From Rhodococcus sp. P1Y (lineage in GTDB: Bacteria > Actinomycetota > Actinomycetes > Mycobacteriales > Mycobacteriaceae): a DNA stretch of 64,000 nt. Positions 33,647-42,749 of this stretch are shown here, piece after piece. The stretch's first letter is position 1; the number at the start of each line of letters is the position of its first letter. The notes under the pieces are model-generated. The model was not told the origin of the DNA. It did not search any database and was given only the letters and a program-made list of their open reading frames with translations. The stretch lies in NCBI RefSeq assembly GCF_003641205.1, contig NZ_CP032762.1, positions 4,526,001-4,590,000 of the forward strand. The letters run 5' to 3'. The position numbers were made by a program, and so were the translations under genes.

Positions 33647-34601
33647 GCTTGCTGCCCTCTCTGGCAATTGCGAAGCTTCGTTTGAGGTGTTCGCCGTATC
33701 CGGATACCGACGGCAAGACCCAGGGGTCGGTGGTGTCGCAGATCTCGTCGATCTGCTCCCCGACCGAATCGATGGACCATTCCGGCCGGTAGACGCCGCG
33801 TGTTTCGGCGACGTACGCCTTCGCCACACGGCCCGCGATGGATATGAGCGTCTCTCCGTTGACGGAGCATGATTCGTGCGCCAACCAGCCGACCACCGGG
33901 GCGGCGAGTTCCGGCCCCATCGGCGGGTAGGCCGAGGTGTCCAGCGCTGCAGCCAGCCGCGTCAATGCTGCGGGCACGATGACGTTGCACTTGACTCCGT
34001 GATCGGCACCCTCGACTGCGACTACACCTGCCAGGCCGATGATTCCGCCTTTCGAGGCGGCGTAGTTGGCGACGCGGTGGTTACCGTAGAAGCCCAGAAT
34101 CGACGAAGTGAGCACGATGCGGCCGTATCCGGCGGCAGCCATGAGAGGGAACGCAGGGCGAACGACGTGGAATGCACCGCGGAGGTGCACGTCGAGTACA
34201 GCATCGAAGTCCTCGTGCGTCATGTCCGGCAGCAACCCGTAGCGATTGATACCGGCGTTGTGTACGAGAATGTCGATACGGCCGAAATGTTCGATGGCAG
34301 TGTCGACTATCGCCCGGCCTCCGTCGGCAGTGGCAACCGATTCGGTGCACGCGACGGCAGCACCGCCCGCCGCCTGAATTTCACGCACCACGTCGTCGGC
34401 CGGCCCATTGTCGAAATTGGTACCGTCGGGTCCGACACCCGGGTCGTTCACCACCACCTTCGCACCTTTGGCCGCCAAGAGAAGCGCGTAAGCGCGGCCG
34501 AGGCCACGACCCGCTCCCGTGATCACCGCCACCCGACCGTCGAATCTGGCTTGTCCCCCGCCGAAATCACCGAGGCTTTCGGTCGCTGAGCTACTTGTCA
34601 T
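33627..34601 (-). CDS. SDR family dehydrogenase resembling the MFE-2 hydroxyacyl-CoA dehydrogenase domain
   Basis: A 324-residue SDR, longer than the classical 250, with TGAGRGLG (28-35), VNDPG after the second strand and a NYAASKGG catalytic segment. The NDPG turn and the C-terminal extension of about 60 residues (GVYRPEWSIDSVGEQID) are typical of the dehydrogenase part of peroxisomal multifunctional enzyme type 2 and related bacterial (3R)-hydroxyacyl-CoA dehydrogenases. It is probably a beta-oxidation dehydrogenase that could work with the MaoC hydratases. It lies between the Rieske oxygenase and the thiamine enzyme. Confidence 0.88.
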   Translation of the reverse strand: MTSSSATESLGDFGGGQARFDGRVAVITGAGRGLGRAYALLLAAKGAKVVVNDPGVGPDGTNFDNGPADDVVREIQAAGGAAVACTESVATADGGRAIVDTAIEHFGRIDILVHNAGINRYGLLPDMTHEDFDAVLDVHLRGAFHVVRPAFPLMAAAGYGRIVLTSSILGFYGNHRVANYAASKGGIIGLAGVVAVEGADHGVKCNVIVPAALTRLAAALDTSAYPPMGPELAAPVVGWLAHESCSVNGETLISIAGRVAKAYVAETRGVYRPEWSIDSVGEQIDEICDTTDPWVLPSVSGYGEHLKRSFAIAREGSKHVSQSI

Positions 34602-34670
34602 GTTCGTCCTAGATGAAGCAGGTTGTCCGAAATGGAGTACGTGGAGGGCCGGCCATCGGCAGTCGCCGAC

Positions 34671-36050
34671 TCAGTCGCGCAGAGTCGGTTCGCCGGTTCC
34701 CATGTATTTGGCCAAGTTGTGGTGCAGGTTGACGACACTCTGCTCACGGTAAGGATTGGGCTTCGCGCCGCTGAAGCCCTTGCTCTTCATTCCCTTTTGG
34801 ACGGCCGACATGTTGCTGAAGTCCTGTGGCAGCACGGTCAGCCATCCCGCGCCGTCCTCCGGCGTGTACTCCCACTTGGTCTCTGGCTCTTCACCTTCCG
34901 GGTAGAGCTCGTAGACTGCGGCCTCGAAGATGCACTTGTCGGGGTCGTCTCCGTAGGGTCGCGCGCTGTAGCTGATCATATTGTTCAGACCGTGCCCGAT
35001 CTGGAAATTGGGGAAGATCTGCCAGGCGGTTCCGCTTTCTGCAACGATGGCCGGATCGATCTCCGGCCAGATCACGCCACGCGCAGCGTCGTCGCGCTTG
35101 GCCGACTCCAGCCAGTGCCGCAGGACCTGAGCCGGAGGCGTCCCCTCGGGCAGTTCCTCGACCAACCGATTCGCGGCATCGACCAAAGTCTTGGTGGTGC
35201 TCGTACCTGCGTTCGACCAGGTGAAGTTCTGCATTTCCTGCGTCGCGAGTCGGGGATCGGGCCCGCTGCCGATGCGAACCTTCGCCTGGTTTTCGTCCAT
35301 CCCCTTCGGGGCCTCGAAGCCGATGTTGCTGTGAATGCCATGAGGCCTCGACCAGCCGAGGTAGACACCGAACGCCATGAACTCTGGGTGGGTGTACGGC
35401 ACGTGATACGTCTCCGCGAAGGCTTCGAGCGCGACCTTCCAGTTGCAATCGACCACGAGCCACCTCCGCCAGCGAAACCGCTGCTTCTGAGTCTCGAAGT
35501 GGTCGAGCAACCTCGTGGCAGGAGCGAGATAGTCCGCCAGGGATTCGCAGTCGGGGTCGAGATTGATCCACACCCAACCGCCCCAGGTGTCGACCTTGAC
35601 GTCGACGAGTTTGCTGTTCTCCTTGGTGAGGGTGTTCTTCCAGTCCACCCTCTGCGGCGCAACGGTATTCGTTCCGTCGAGGTTGTAGCGCCAGCCGTGG
35701 TATCCGCAGACGAACTGCTTGCAATTGCCCATTGCCTGCCGCTCGCCCTCGGGGGTATCGACCAATCGACGGCCTCGATGCGAACAAACGTTGTGGTACG
35801 CCCTCAGTCCCGTTTCTGTCCGAGCGATGATGAACGACTGATCTTGGATTTCGTACGTCAGGAAATCACCGACATTCGGAATATCCTCGATGCGACCCAC
35901 CTGCTGCCACACTTTGGACCACAGGCGTTCGAACTCGGCCTTCGCGTAGTCGCGAGAAATGTAGGCCTCCACCGGAATCGTGAGAATCGGTGACGCGTCC
36001 TCGGTGGCGGTCGTCGCGGTTTCCTGCACGTTGTCGATGATGTCCGTCAT
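34671..36050 (-). CDS. Rieske-type ring-hydroxylating oxygenase, large subunit
   Basis: A 459-residue oxygenase alpha subunit. The [2Fe-2S] Rieske site is Cys89-x-His91 (CSHRG) and Cys115-x2-His118 (CGYHGW). The catalytic mononuclear iron site includes the two histidines of YHVPYTHPEF. Such enzymes hydroxylate aromatic or alicyclic rings and need electrons from a reductase, usually through a ferredoxin. No small subunit, ferredoxin or dedicated reductase is adjacent; the nearest reductase candidate is at 19721-20929. AAAGGAAG precedes the ATG. It follows an SDR by 24 bp in the operon headed at 36917, consistent with dihydrodiol or alcohol oxidation. Confidence 0.93.
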   Translation of the reverse strand: MTDIIDNVQETATTATEDASPILTIPVEAYISRDYAKAEFERLWSKVWQQVGRIEDIPNVGDFLTYEIQDQSFIIARTETGLRAYHNVCSHRGRRLVDTPEGERQAMGNCKQFVCGYHGWRYNLDGTNTVAPQRVDWKNTLTKENSKLVDVKVDTWGGWVWINLDPDCESLADYLAPATRLLDHFETQKQRFRWRRWLVVDCNWKVALEAFAETYHVPYTHPEFMAFGVYLGWSRPHGIHSNIGFEAPKGMDENQAKVRIGSGPDPRLATQEMQNFTWSNAGTSTTKTLVDAANRLVEELPEGTPPAQVLRHWLESAKRDDAARGVIWPEIDPAIVAESGTAWQIFPNFQIGHGLNNMISYSARPYGDDPDKCIFEAAVYELYPEGEEPETKWEYTPEDGAGWLTVLPQDFSNMSAVQKGMKSKGFSGAKPNPYREQSVVNLHHNLAKYMGTGEPTLRD

Positions 36051-36074
36051 GGTTCTTCCTTTCGAGCTGTTGTG

Positions 36075-36917
36075 TCAGTGTGAAATTGCCGCGCGGAACG
36101 ACTCGTCTTTGAGGAACAGAGAGGTGTGGTCCGCACCCATATGGGTCCACTTCAGATTCAATCCGCCGTCCACCAAGAGCGTCTGACCTGTGATGTAGGT
36201 CGAAAGATCGGACAGCAGAAACAATATGGCGCCGGCTTGCTCCTCAGGGAGTCCACGGCGTCCCATCGCGATCGCACGGGAGTCGCGTTCCGGATCTTCT
36301 TCGATGAACGTGCGTGAAGCAGGCGTGGCAGTCACCCCGGGTGCAATCGCGTTGACGCGGACCCCATCGTGCGCCAGTTCCACTGCCATGGTGCGAGTGG
36401 CAGCAACCAAGGCGGCTTTTGCAGTGCCGTATGCGATGTGGAACGGCGCCGTGTTCATTCCCGAGATGGACGAGATAGACACGATCGATCCTGTATTGCC
36501 CTGTACTTTCAGTTCCGCTGCGATGGCCTGGCTCATGAAGAACATCGTTTCGAGGTTCTGGTTGAACAGCGCGCGCCAATCGTCGCGGCTGACCCTGGTG
36601 GCCGGCATCCAGGTGGAAGGCGCGGCGCCACCGGCAACATTGACCAGACCATGGAGCCGACCTTCCGTTCTGCGTACCACCTCGATGACAGCCGCGACGC
36701 CGTCGTCGGTCGACACGTCCGCGATGACGGGGACGACCGGAAGCCCATCCGCCTGCAGGGGGGAAATATTTGCGACCAGGTTCTCCTCCGACCGGCTCAC
36801 GGCGATCACCGTCGCACCGGCCTCCGCGGTCATTCGCGTGACGGAGGTCCCGATGCCGCCGCCTGCAGCACCTGTCACCACGACGATTCGCCCGTCCAAT
36901 TCGATCGGGTGTGCCAT
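36075..36917 (-). CDS. SDR family oxidoreductase
   Basis: A 280-residue SDR with an unusual cofactor motif TGAAGGGIG (15-23) and an AYGTAKAAL catalytic segment. GGAGGGAACG gives a strong ribosome site. It is the first gene of a leftward operon continuing with the Rieske oxygenase, another SDR, the thiamine enzyme, an aldehyde dehydrogenase and a TauD protein. A candidate promoter and a GntR-type palindrome lie about 150-200 bp upstream. Most likely a ring-alcohol or hydroxyacyl dehydrogenase. Confidence 0.9.
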   Translation of the reverse strand: MAHPIELDGRIVVVTGAAGGGIGTSVTRMTAEAGATVIAVSRSEENLVANISPLQADGLPVVPVIADVSTDDGVAAVIEVVRRTEGRLHGLVNVAGGAAPSTWMPATRVSRDDWRALFNQNLETMFFMSQAIAAELKVQGNTGSIVSISSISGMNTAPFHIAYGTAKAALVAATRTMAVELAHDGVRVNAIAPGVTATPASRTFIEEDPERDSRAIAMGRRGLPEEQAGAILFLLSDLSTYITGQTLLVDGGLNLKWTHMGADHTSLFLKDESFRAAISH

Positions 36918-37067
36918 TACGCGTTCCCTCCTGTTGCAAGCAAATCTTTGCTCCTCCCGTGACTCGAGAACGTCGAACGCCGAAAACTCTCCGTACCCGT
37001 GAGGATCATGGAAGTGTCGCTGTCACACCCGGCTGCCTTGTATCGTGACGCGTGCCACAGCAGGTCC

Positions 37068-37097
37068 AGCATAACCACTGCGAGTCAAGCATTACAA
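37068..37097 (-). promoter_or_regulatory. Candidate promoter of the SDR-Rieske operon
   Basis: On the minus strand, TTGTAA (37097-37092) and TATGCT (37073-37068) are 18 bp apart. The pair lies just downstream of the ATC...GAT palindrome at 37106-37119, about 150 bp before the operon's first start codon. This is a by-eye match only. Confidence 0.33.
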
Positions 37098-37105
37098 GCA
37101 TTGCT

Positions 37106-37119
37106 ATCTTTACGATGAT
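37106..37119. promoter_or_regulatory. ATCNTTNNNAKGAT palindrome, copy A (candidate GntR operator)
   Basis: ATCTTTACGATGAT lies inside a longer TTGC-ATC/GAT-GCAA inverted repeat. It overlaps the stop codon of the CoA transferase gene (37110-37112) and is upstream of the SDR-Rieske operon. It shares extended flanks with the copy at 52934. Confidence 0.6.
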
Positions 37120-38264
37120 TGCAATCCGGCCACCATTTCCCCCAGCACCTCCTCGGTGTGCGCGCCCAGCCGAGGCGCCGGCCCGGCCACGCGCGCGGGA
37201 GTGCGGGAGAACCAGGTAGGCGGACCGGGGAATGAGACGGTGCCATTTTCCGTCTTCACCCGCTCGAAAAACCCAACGGCCTCGAGATGTGGGTTCTCGA
37301 ACAACTCGTCCAACGTGCGAACCGGCGCACACGGAATGTCCAACGAACGAAGTAGATCCAGCCACTCCTGCGTCGTTCGTTTCGCGAACGTGTTCTCGAG
37401 GTGACCGTAGATGACGTCGGTGCACCGCGCCCGCTGCGCAAGGGTCGCGAAGCGCTCGTCCGCCCAGTTCGGCTGTACCGCATCGACGAACGTCGACCAC
37501 TGCTTGTCGTTGTACACCAGCGCCGACAGGTAACCGTCCTTGGTGCGATACGGCTTTCGCTTCGGAGCGACCGCACGTGGGTAGACCGCCGGACCCACCG
37601 GCGGCTCGAACATCGCGCCGTTGGCGTGTTCGACCAACATGAACGCGGCCATCGTCTCGAACATCGCGACCTCGACCTCCTGTCCTTCCCCCGTCCGTTC
37701 TCGGTGGAAGAGCGCGGTGGTCGTGGCGTACAGGGCGGTCATTCCGGCGACCTTGTCGGCAATGATCGTCCCCACGTAGCCGACCTCACCCGTCAACTGC
37801 TCCTGCGCGAACGGCAGCCCGCACTCGGCCTGAATGGTGTCGTCGTATGCGGTCAGATTCGCATCTGGGCCACGGCGGCCGTACCCGTAACAGTTCGTGT
37901 AGACGATCGACGGGTTGATTACCGAAACGGCCTCGTAGTCGAACCCGAGCCGAGCTATCGCCGAACCGCGCATCGAGTGCACGAAAACGTCCGCGCCCAC
38001 GATGAGTTCACGCAGCGTCGCTCGCCCCTCCTCCGAACGGAGGTCGAGGACGACACTGCGTTTGCCGCGATTGACGTTGACGAACACCCCGCTCATTCCC
38101 GGCTCCGGACCGACCGAGATGTATCTGGTGTTGTCTCCGGACGGCGCTTCGATTTTGACGACATCCGCGCCCATGTCAGCCATTATCTGGGTGCAGTAGG
38201 GCCCCATCACCATGGCAGTCAGATCGATGACGCGAACGCCGGACAACGGCCCTGTGTGCTTCAT
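37110..38264 (-). CDS. CaiB/BaiF (class III) CoA transferase
   Basis: A 384-residue class III CoA transferase with VVKIEAPSGD (35-44) and Asp141 in the YDDTIQAECG segment at the expected catalytic position. It would give CoA to a free acid or release a product acid. The ATG follows GAGG by 11 bases; the frame continues upstream without a good start. It is divergent from an acyl-CoA ligase gene across a 191-bp region that contains a perfect ATCCTTGCAAGGAT palindrome. Confidence 0.9.
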   Translation of the reverse strand: MKHTGPLSGVRVIDLTAMVMGPYCTQIMADMGADVVKIEAPSGDNTRYISVGPEPGMSGVFVNVNRGKRSVVLDLRSEEGRATLRELIVGADVFVHSMRGSAIARLGFDYEAVSVINPSIVYTNCYGYGRRGPDANLTAYDDTIQAECGLPFAQEQLTGEVGYVGTIIADKVAGMTALYATTTALFHRERTGEGQEVEVAMFETMAAFMLVEHANGAMFEPPVGPAVYPRAVAPKRKPYRTKDGYLSALVYNDKQWSTFVDAVQPNWADERFATLAQRARCTDVIYGHLENTFAKRTTQEWLDLLRSLDIPCAPVRTLDELFENPHLEAVGFFERVKTENGTVSFPGPPTWFSRTPARVAGPAPRLGAHTEEVLGEMVAGLQSS

Positions 38265-38422
38265 GTGTGTGAACCTCACTGCTGCGTGTCGATTGCTGTG
38301 CGCCTTCGAAACCGATCGGATTGCCCGCCGTAGTTCCCGGATGATGGAGACGGGAGAAGATCGCTGCGGGCCGGTTCGGCTGGCACGTTGTGGCGAATTC
38401 GCCGATTTCGACGCTATCAGAT

Positions 38423-38436
38423 GAATCCTTGCAAGG
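38423..38436. promoter_or_regulatory. ATCCTTGCAAGGAT palindrome, copy F (candidate GntR operator)
   Basis: A perfect 14-bp palindrome in the divergent region between the CoA transferase and the ligase. It is the most symmetric of six similar sites. It lies 20 bp before the ligase's presumed GTG start, and TATGAC follows at 38442. Confidence 0.6.
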
Positions 38437-38455
38437 ATGGTGGTATGACTGGGTC

Positions 38456-39994
38456 GTGAAGAAATTCGACGGCACGATCGCCACGGTGCTCCAGGGCGCT
38501 CTCGAAACTCGTCCGAACAGTCCTGCTGTCGAGGCCGCGTCCGGCGTTTGGTCTTACCTAGACCTCGACGACCGAGCCCAGCGAGCAGCGGGAGCTCTAC
38601 GTGCACTCGGTGTAGTTCCGGGTGATCGCGTGGCAGCGTGCCTGCCGAACGATCTCGACATCGTCGCTGCCTTCCACGGAACTCAACGTGTCGGTGCGAT
38701 CTGGGTAGGTGTGGGCGAAGCTCTTCCACAGAACGAGCAGATGGAACTGATCGCTCTGTGCGAACCCGCTGTGGTGCTTGCCGGCCCGAAGTGTCGAATC
38801 GACACCCCCCGTACGGTGTCACTCGACAGGTGGCGCGCATTGCTGGAGAGTGCGGATCGGATACCGTCGGCACAGATGAATCCAGATTCGCCAGCCGGGA
38901 TCGCTTTCACCAGTGGAACATCGGGGAGACCCAAAGCGATTGTTCACAGCCAACGCAATCTTCTCCTCCCCGGAGCAGCTCTTGTCGCGACCCGCGGTTG
39001 GGGCCCGGAACTCCGCAAGGGCGACAGCTTCCCCATGACCATTCTCAACCTCATGGTCCTGTCGACCCTGTTGACCGCGCAGGCGGGTGGGTGCGCCGTC
39101 ATCATGGATCGCCGAGATCTCGACGGCGTGGCCGAATGGATCTCCTCGCGGCGCGTCACGGTCTGGAACGGCGCACCGGCTCAACTCCATGATTTGGCGC
39201 AGCGTCCGGACATCGACATCAGCTCCCTCGACGAAGTCTGGTGTGGCGGTAGCGACACTCCCGACAGTTTGCGCCGGTCCTTCGCCGAGGCGCACGGTCT
39301 GGTCCCCCGCGTCACATACGGACTCACCGAGGCGCCCACCGTCGTGTCGATCGACCCACCGGGTAGCGAGTGGCTTCCGGGGACCAGCGGCCGGGTTCTC
39401 CCGCAATACGACGTTGCGGCGTATGATTATTCGGGTGCACGACTGCCTGCCGGCGAACTCGGTGAACTGTGTCTGACCGGTGCGTCGACGGGTGAGTGGG
39501 CACAAACGTGGACACCGTTGCTCGGCTATTGGGAGAACGGCGTCGTCGTGCCTCCTCGTGATGGCATCGTCGCAACCGGTGACATCGGTACCGTGGACGC
39601 CGACGGTTGGCTACGCGTGCTGGACAGGAAGAAGTTGATCATCATCCGAGGTGGCGCAAACGTATACCCGCTGGAAGTCGAGAGGGTTCTCGCCGCACAC
39701 CCGGACATCGTCAAGGTCGCTGTGTATCCCGTTCCGGACGACAGGCTCGGTCAACGAGTCGGTGCAGTCATCGAAAGCACCGAGCAGGACATCGATTTCG
39801 ACGAGTTGACCCAGTTGTGCAGGCGCGACTTGTCGCCGTACAAGGTGCCCGAGTTCTGGACAGTGGTCGACACCCTTCCCGTCAATGCAATGGGCAAAGT
39901 TCGGCGCGCCGGGCTCTACGACTTCGTCGTCGAACAACGCTCCGACAGTAACTCGACCACCCTCACCGCACCGACGTCAGGCCGACCGGCATGA
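38456..39994 (+). CDS. AMP-dependent acyl-CoA synthetase/ligase
   Basis: A 512-residue adenylate-forming ligase with the P-loop IAFTSGTSGRPK, the YGLTEAP motif and the C-terminal lysine in NAMGKVRRAG. The frame opens at an ATG at 38390, but that would place the palindrome at 38423-38436 inside the gene. A GTG at 38456 matches the usual ligase N-terminus, and with a TATGAC hexamer about 10 bp before it the mRNA could be leaderless, which is common in actinobacteria. The start is therefore uncertain by up to 22 codons. Its stop overlaps the next SDR start by four bases. Confidence 0.9.
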   Translation: MKKFDGTIATVLQGALETRPNSPAVEAASGVWSYLDLDDRAQRAAGALRALGVVPGDRVAACLPNDLDIVAAFHGTQRVGAIWVGVGEALPQNEQMELIALCEPAVVLAGPKCRIDTPRTVSLDRWRALLESADRIPSAQMNPDSPAGIAFTSGTSGRPKAIVHSQRNLLLPGAALVATRGWGPELRKGDSFPMTILNLMVLSTLLTAQAGGCAVIMDRRDLDGVAEWISSRRVTVWNGAPAQLHDLAQRPDIDISSLDEVWCGGSDTPDSLRRSFAEAHGLVPRVTYGLTEAPTVVSIDPPGSEWLPGTSGRVLPQYDVAAYDYSGARLPAGELGELCLTGASTGEWAQTWTPLLGYWENGVVVPPRDGIVATGDIGTVDADGWLRVLDRKKLIIIRGGANVYPLEVERVLAAHPDIVKVAVYPVPDDRLGQRVGAVIESTEQDIDFDELTQLCRRDLSPYKVPEFWTVVDTLPVNAMGKVRRAGLYDFVVEQRSDSNSTTLTAPTSGRPA

Positions 39995-40773
39995 GCACCG
40001 AGAATCGGAACGCATCCGCACAGCGCATGTTCGACCTGTCGGGTCGCGTCGCAATAGTGACCGGTGCATCCTCGGGGCTGGGGGCAACCATCGCCGAGGA
40101 ACTGGCAGCATTCGGCGCCGAGGTGGTTCTGGTGGCGCGACGCGTCGACAGGCTGAAGGCACTCGCAGAAAAAATCGGAGGACTGGCGGTCGCATGCGAC
40201 CTGTCCGACCTCGAAGAAGTGGGCGCCATCGTCCCCACCGTCGTGGAAAAGTTGGGCCCGCCGGAGATTGTCGTCAACGCGGCCGGCAGCATGTTCACCG
40301 AAGAGCGCGCCGAATCCGAGCCACTCGACGCGTTGAGGCGCACTATGGACCTCAACTTGCTGGCTCCGTTTGTACTGGCGCAGAGCGCTTTTCCTCACAT
40401 GAGGGACGCCGGCCGTGGAACGATCGTGAACATTTCGTCGATCAGTGGTCGGGTCGGGTTGCCCGGTATTCCCCAGGCGTCCTACGCGGCGAGCAAAGCA
40501 GGACTGTCAGGTCTCACGGTCGAGTTGGCGGTGCAGTGGGCACGGCACTCGATCCGAGTCAACACGGTCGCACCTGGATTTTTCAGAAGCGAAATCACCG
40601 GACCGCTGTACGAAAACGAGCGCTCCGCCGAATACCTACGCCGCAACACGCCTCTACCGAAAACCGGCACGGCCGAGGACATCGTCGGTGCTGTGCTGTG
40701 GCTGTGCAGTGACGCCGGTAGTTACGTCACCGGTCAAACACTCGTCGTGGACGGCGGTTGGACGGCACGCTGA
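39991..40773 (+). CDS. SDR family oxidoreductase
   Basis: A 260-residue classical SDR with TGASSGLG after an N-terminal extension of about 20 residues, an NAAGS motif and the SYAASKAG catalytic segment. It is translationally coupled (ATGA) to the acyl-CoA ligase, so it probably acts on the same substrate before or after CoA activation. A 22-bp perfect hairpin follows. Cofactor and substrate are not determined. Confidence 0.9.
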   Translation: MSTENRNASAQRMFDLSGRVAIVTGASSGLGATIAEELAAFGAEVVLVARRVDRLKALAEKIGGLAVACDLSDLEEVGAIVPTVVEKLGPPEIVVNAAGSMFTEERAESEPLDALRRTMDLNLLAPFVLAQSAFPHMRDAGRGTIVNISSISGRVGLPGIPQASYAASKAGLSGLTVELAVQWARHSIRVNTVAPGFFRSEITGPLYENERSAEYLRRNTPLPKTGTAEDIVGAVLWLCSDAGSYVTGQTLVVDGGWTAR

Positions 40774-40785
40774 TCTGCCCGACGA

Positions 40786-40834
40786 ATACGAGTGCGCGAC
40801 CTGATCCGAGTTGGATCAGGTCGCGCACTCGTAT
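40786..40834. terminator. Bidirectional hairpin terminator with a perfect 22-bp stem
   Basis: Arms at 40786-40807 and 40813-40834 are fully complementary with a five-base loop. It separates the convergent SDR and Baeyer-Villiger monooxygenase genes and should end transcription from both sides. Confidence 0.82.
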
Positions 40835-40853
40835 GAAGTGAGGACCCGTGCGC

Positions 40854-42704
40854 TCAGCTTCGAGCGGGCACCGCGTCTTTCGACTCGGTCAGCACCAAGC
40901 CTGGCAGCTCACCCGAGTTGCGCCATTCGCGAAGCAAATCCTCGAGTAGGTAAAAGCCTGGCCAGTACGGGTCACCCAGATAGGTACGTAGCTGAGCTTC
41001 TCCCTCGTTGTAGTAATAACCGGGGGTGCACTCGCGCTGGAAATTGCTGTTGTCGAGTGCCGTGTCCTTCACAGTGGTGCACCATTCGTCCTGAGCGTCG
41101 AGCGTCGGCTCGACGGTCTCGGCCCCACGCGCCCGGGCTTCCTTGATGATGTACGCGATATGAACGGCCTGCTGCTCGAACATCGCTGTCGTGGTTGCAG
41201 TTACGCCGCCCTGGATGAAGCCGGTGAAGAACTGGTTGGGGAACCCGTGGCTCATCGTTCCGTGCAGTGTGCGATAACCCTTGCCCCAGTGGTCGTACAG
41301 CGAGAGCCGGTCGCGACCCACATATGGGTGGATGCCGAGGCGACGATCGAGATCGCTGGTGATCTCGAAGCCGCTGGCGAAGATGATGCAGTCCACTTCG
41401 TGCTCCACACCGTCCTCGACGACACCGTTCTCGGTGATGCGCTCGACGCCCTTCGTGTTCGACACATCGACCAGGGTGACGTTGGGACGGTTGAACGTTG
41501 GGAGGAAGCCGTCGTTGAACGCGGGGCGCTTGCACAGTGGGCGGTAGTACGGCTTCAGTTTCTCGGCCGTCGCGGGATCGGTGACAATCGCATCCACCCG
41601 GTCCCGTAGCCGCTGCCCCGACTCGTAGTCCTTGATCTCGCGGAGTTCCATGAACTTCTCGGGCGTCAAGTCCGCCCAGCCATCGTTGGCAGTCAAGTAC
41701 GCCGAGAGATTGCGGTTGACCTCCGTCCAGCCGTCGCAGATCAGATCGTCCTGCCCCGGGGCGAAGGACTCGAAGGCTCCGGTGTGGAAGTTGCGACGCA
41801 ACTCCTCCTGCCAGCCAGGCTTCAGCGATGCTGCCCATTCCGGGTCGGTGGCTACGTCGCCACGTTCGTAGATGGCCGACGGTGTCCGCTGGAAAACGGT
41901 CAGATGCTTGGCGGATTCTGCGAGGTACGGCACGACCTGAACGCCACTGGCGCCGGTGCCAATGATGGCGACGCGCTTGTCGGCCAACTTGTCCAGCCCG
42001 CCGTGCATGTCACCGCCGGTGTACTCGTAATCCCACCGCGCGGTGTGGAAAGTATGACCCTTGTAGTCGGTGATCCCCGGAATCCCAGGCAGTTTCGGAC
42101 GGTTGTGGGACCCATGGCACATCACGACGTATCGCGCGCGGATCTCGTCGCCGCGGTTGGTGCGGATCAGCCAGCGCTTTGTCTCTTCTTCCCATTCCTG
42201 GGAGAGGATCAAGGTACTGAAGATCGCACCGTCGTAGAGTCCGAAGTGTTTCCCGATGCGCTGGCAGTGCTCGAACACCTCGTCGCCGTGCGAGTACTTT
42301 TCCTTCGGTACGTAGCCGACCTCCTCGACCAACGGAAGGTAGCAGTATGCGTCCGAGTCGAGCTGAATTCCGGGGTACCTGTTCCAATACCAGACGCCGC
42401 CGAAATCACCAGCATGGTCCATGACCCGAACGTCGTCGATGCCGGCTTCCTTGATGCGGGCCGCCGATACGAGACCGGACAGGCCACCGCCGAGTACGAC
42501 GACCTCGATGTCCTTCTTGATCGGCAGACGCGGGACGACCGGGGTGTACGGATCTTCCTCGTAGTATTCGACGAATTCCTTGTCGGTTTCGACGTACTGC
42601 GCCTGCCCGTCGGGGCGGAGCCGCTTGTCACGTTCTGCGAGGTACTTGGCGCGAAGTGCGACGTGGTCGACCTCGGGTGTCTGTGTGGGACTGCAACTTG
42701 TCAT
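40854..42704 (-). CDS. Type I Baeyer-Villiger / flavin-containing monooxygenase
   Basis: A 616-residue flavoprotein monooxygenase. It has the FAD motif GGGLSG (72-77), the Baeyer-Villiger fingerprint region YKGHTFHTARWD (214-225) and the NADPH motif GTGASG (249-254). Length and an N-terminal extension fit the long BVMO subgroup of cyclic, terpenoid and steroid ketone monooxygenases. It should insert oxygen next to a ketone to give an ester or lactone. AAGGAGACC precedes the ATG. The preceding gene in the operon encodes a beta-propeller protein that could open the lactone. Confidence 0.92.
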   Translation of the reverse strand: MTSCSPTQTPEVDHVALRAKYLAERDKRLRPDGQAQYVETDKEFVEYYEEDPYTPVVPRLPIKKDIEVVVLGGGLSGLVSAARIKEAGIDDVRVMDHAGDFGGVWYWNRYPGIQLDSDAYCYLPLVEEVGYVPKEKYSHGDEVFEHCQRIGKHFGLYDGAIFSTLILSQEWEEETKRWLIRTNRGDEIRARYVVMCHGSHNRPKLPGIPGITDYKGHTFHTARWDYEYTGGDMHGGLDKLADKRVAIIGTGASGVQVVPYLAESAKHLTVFQRTPSAIYERGDVATDPEWAASLKPGWQEELRRNFHTGAFESFAPGQDDLICDGWTEVNRNLSAYLTANDGWADLTPEKFMELREIKDYESGQRLRDRVDAIVTDPATAEKLKPYYRPLCKRPAFNDGFLPTFNRPNVTLVDVSNTKGVERITENGVVEDGVEHEVDCIIFASGFEITSDLDRRLGIHPYVGRDRLSLYDHWGKGYRTLHGTMSHGFPNQFFTGFIQGGVTATTTAMFEQQAVHIAYIIKEARARGAETVEPTLDAQDEWCTTVKDTALDNSNFQRECTPGYYYNEGEAQLRTYLGDPYWPGFYLLEDLLREWRNSGELPGLVLTESKDAVPARS

Positions 42705-42749
42705 GTAGGTCTCCTTGGTTTTGTGCTGTCGGTCGTGACGCGGGGGTGT

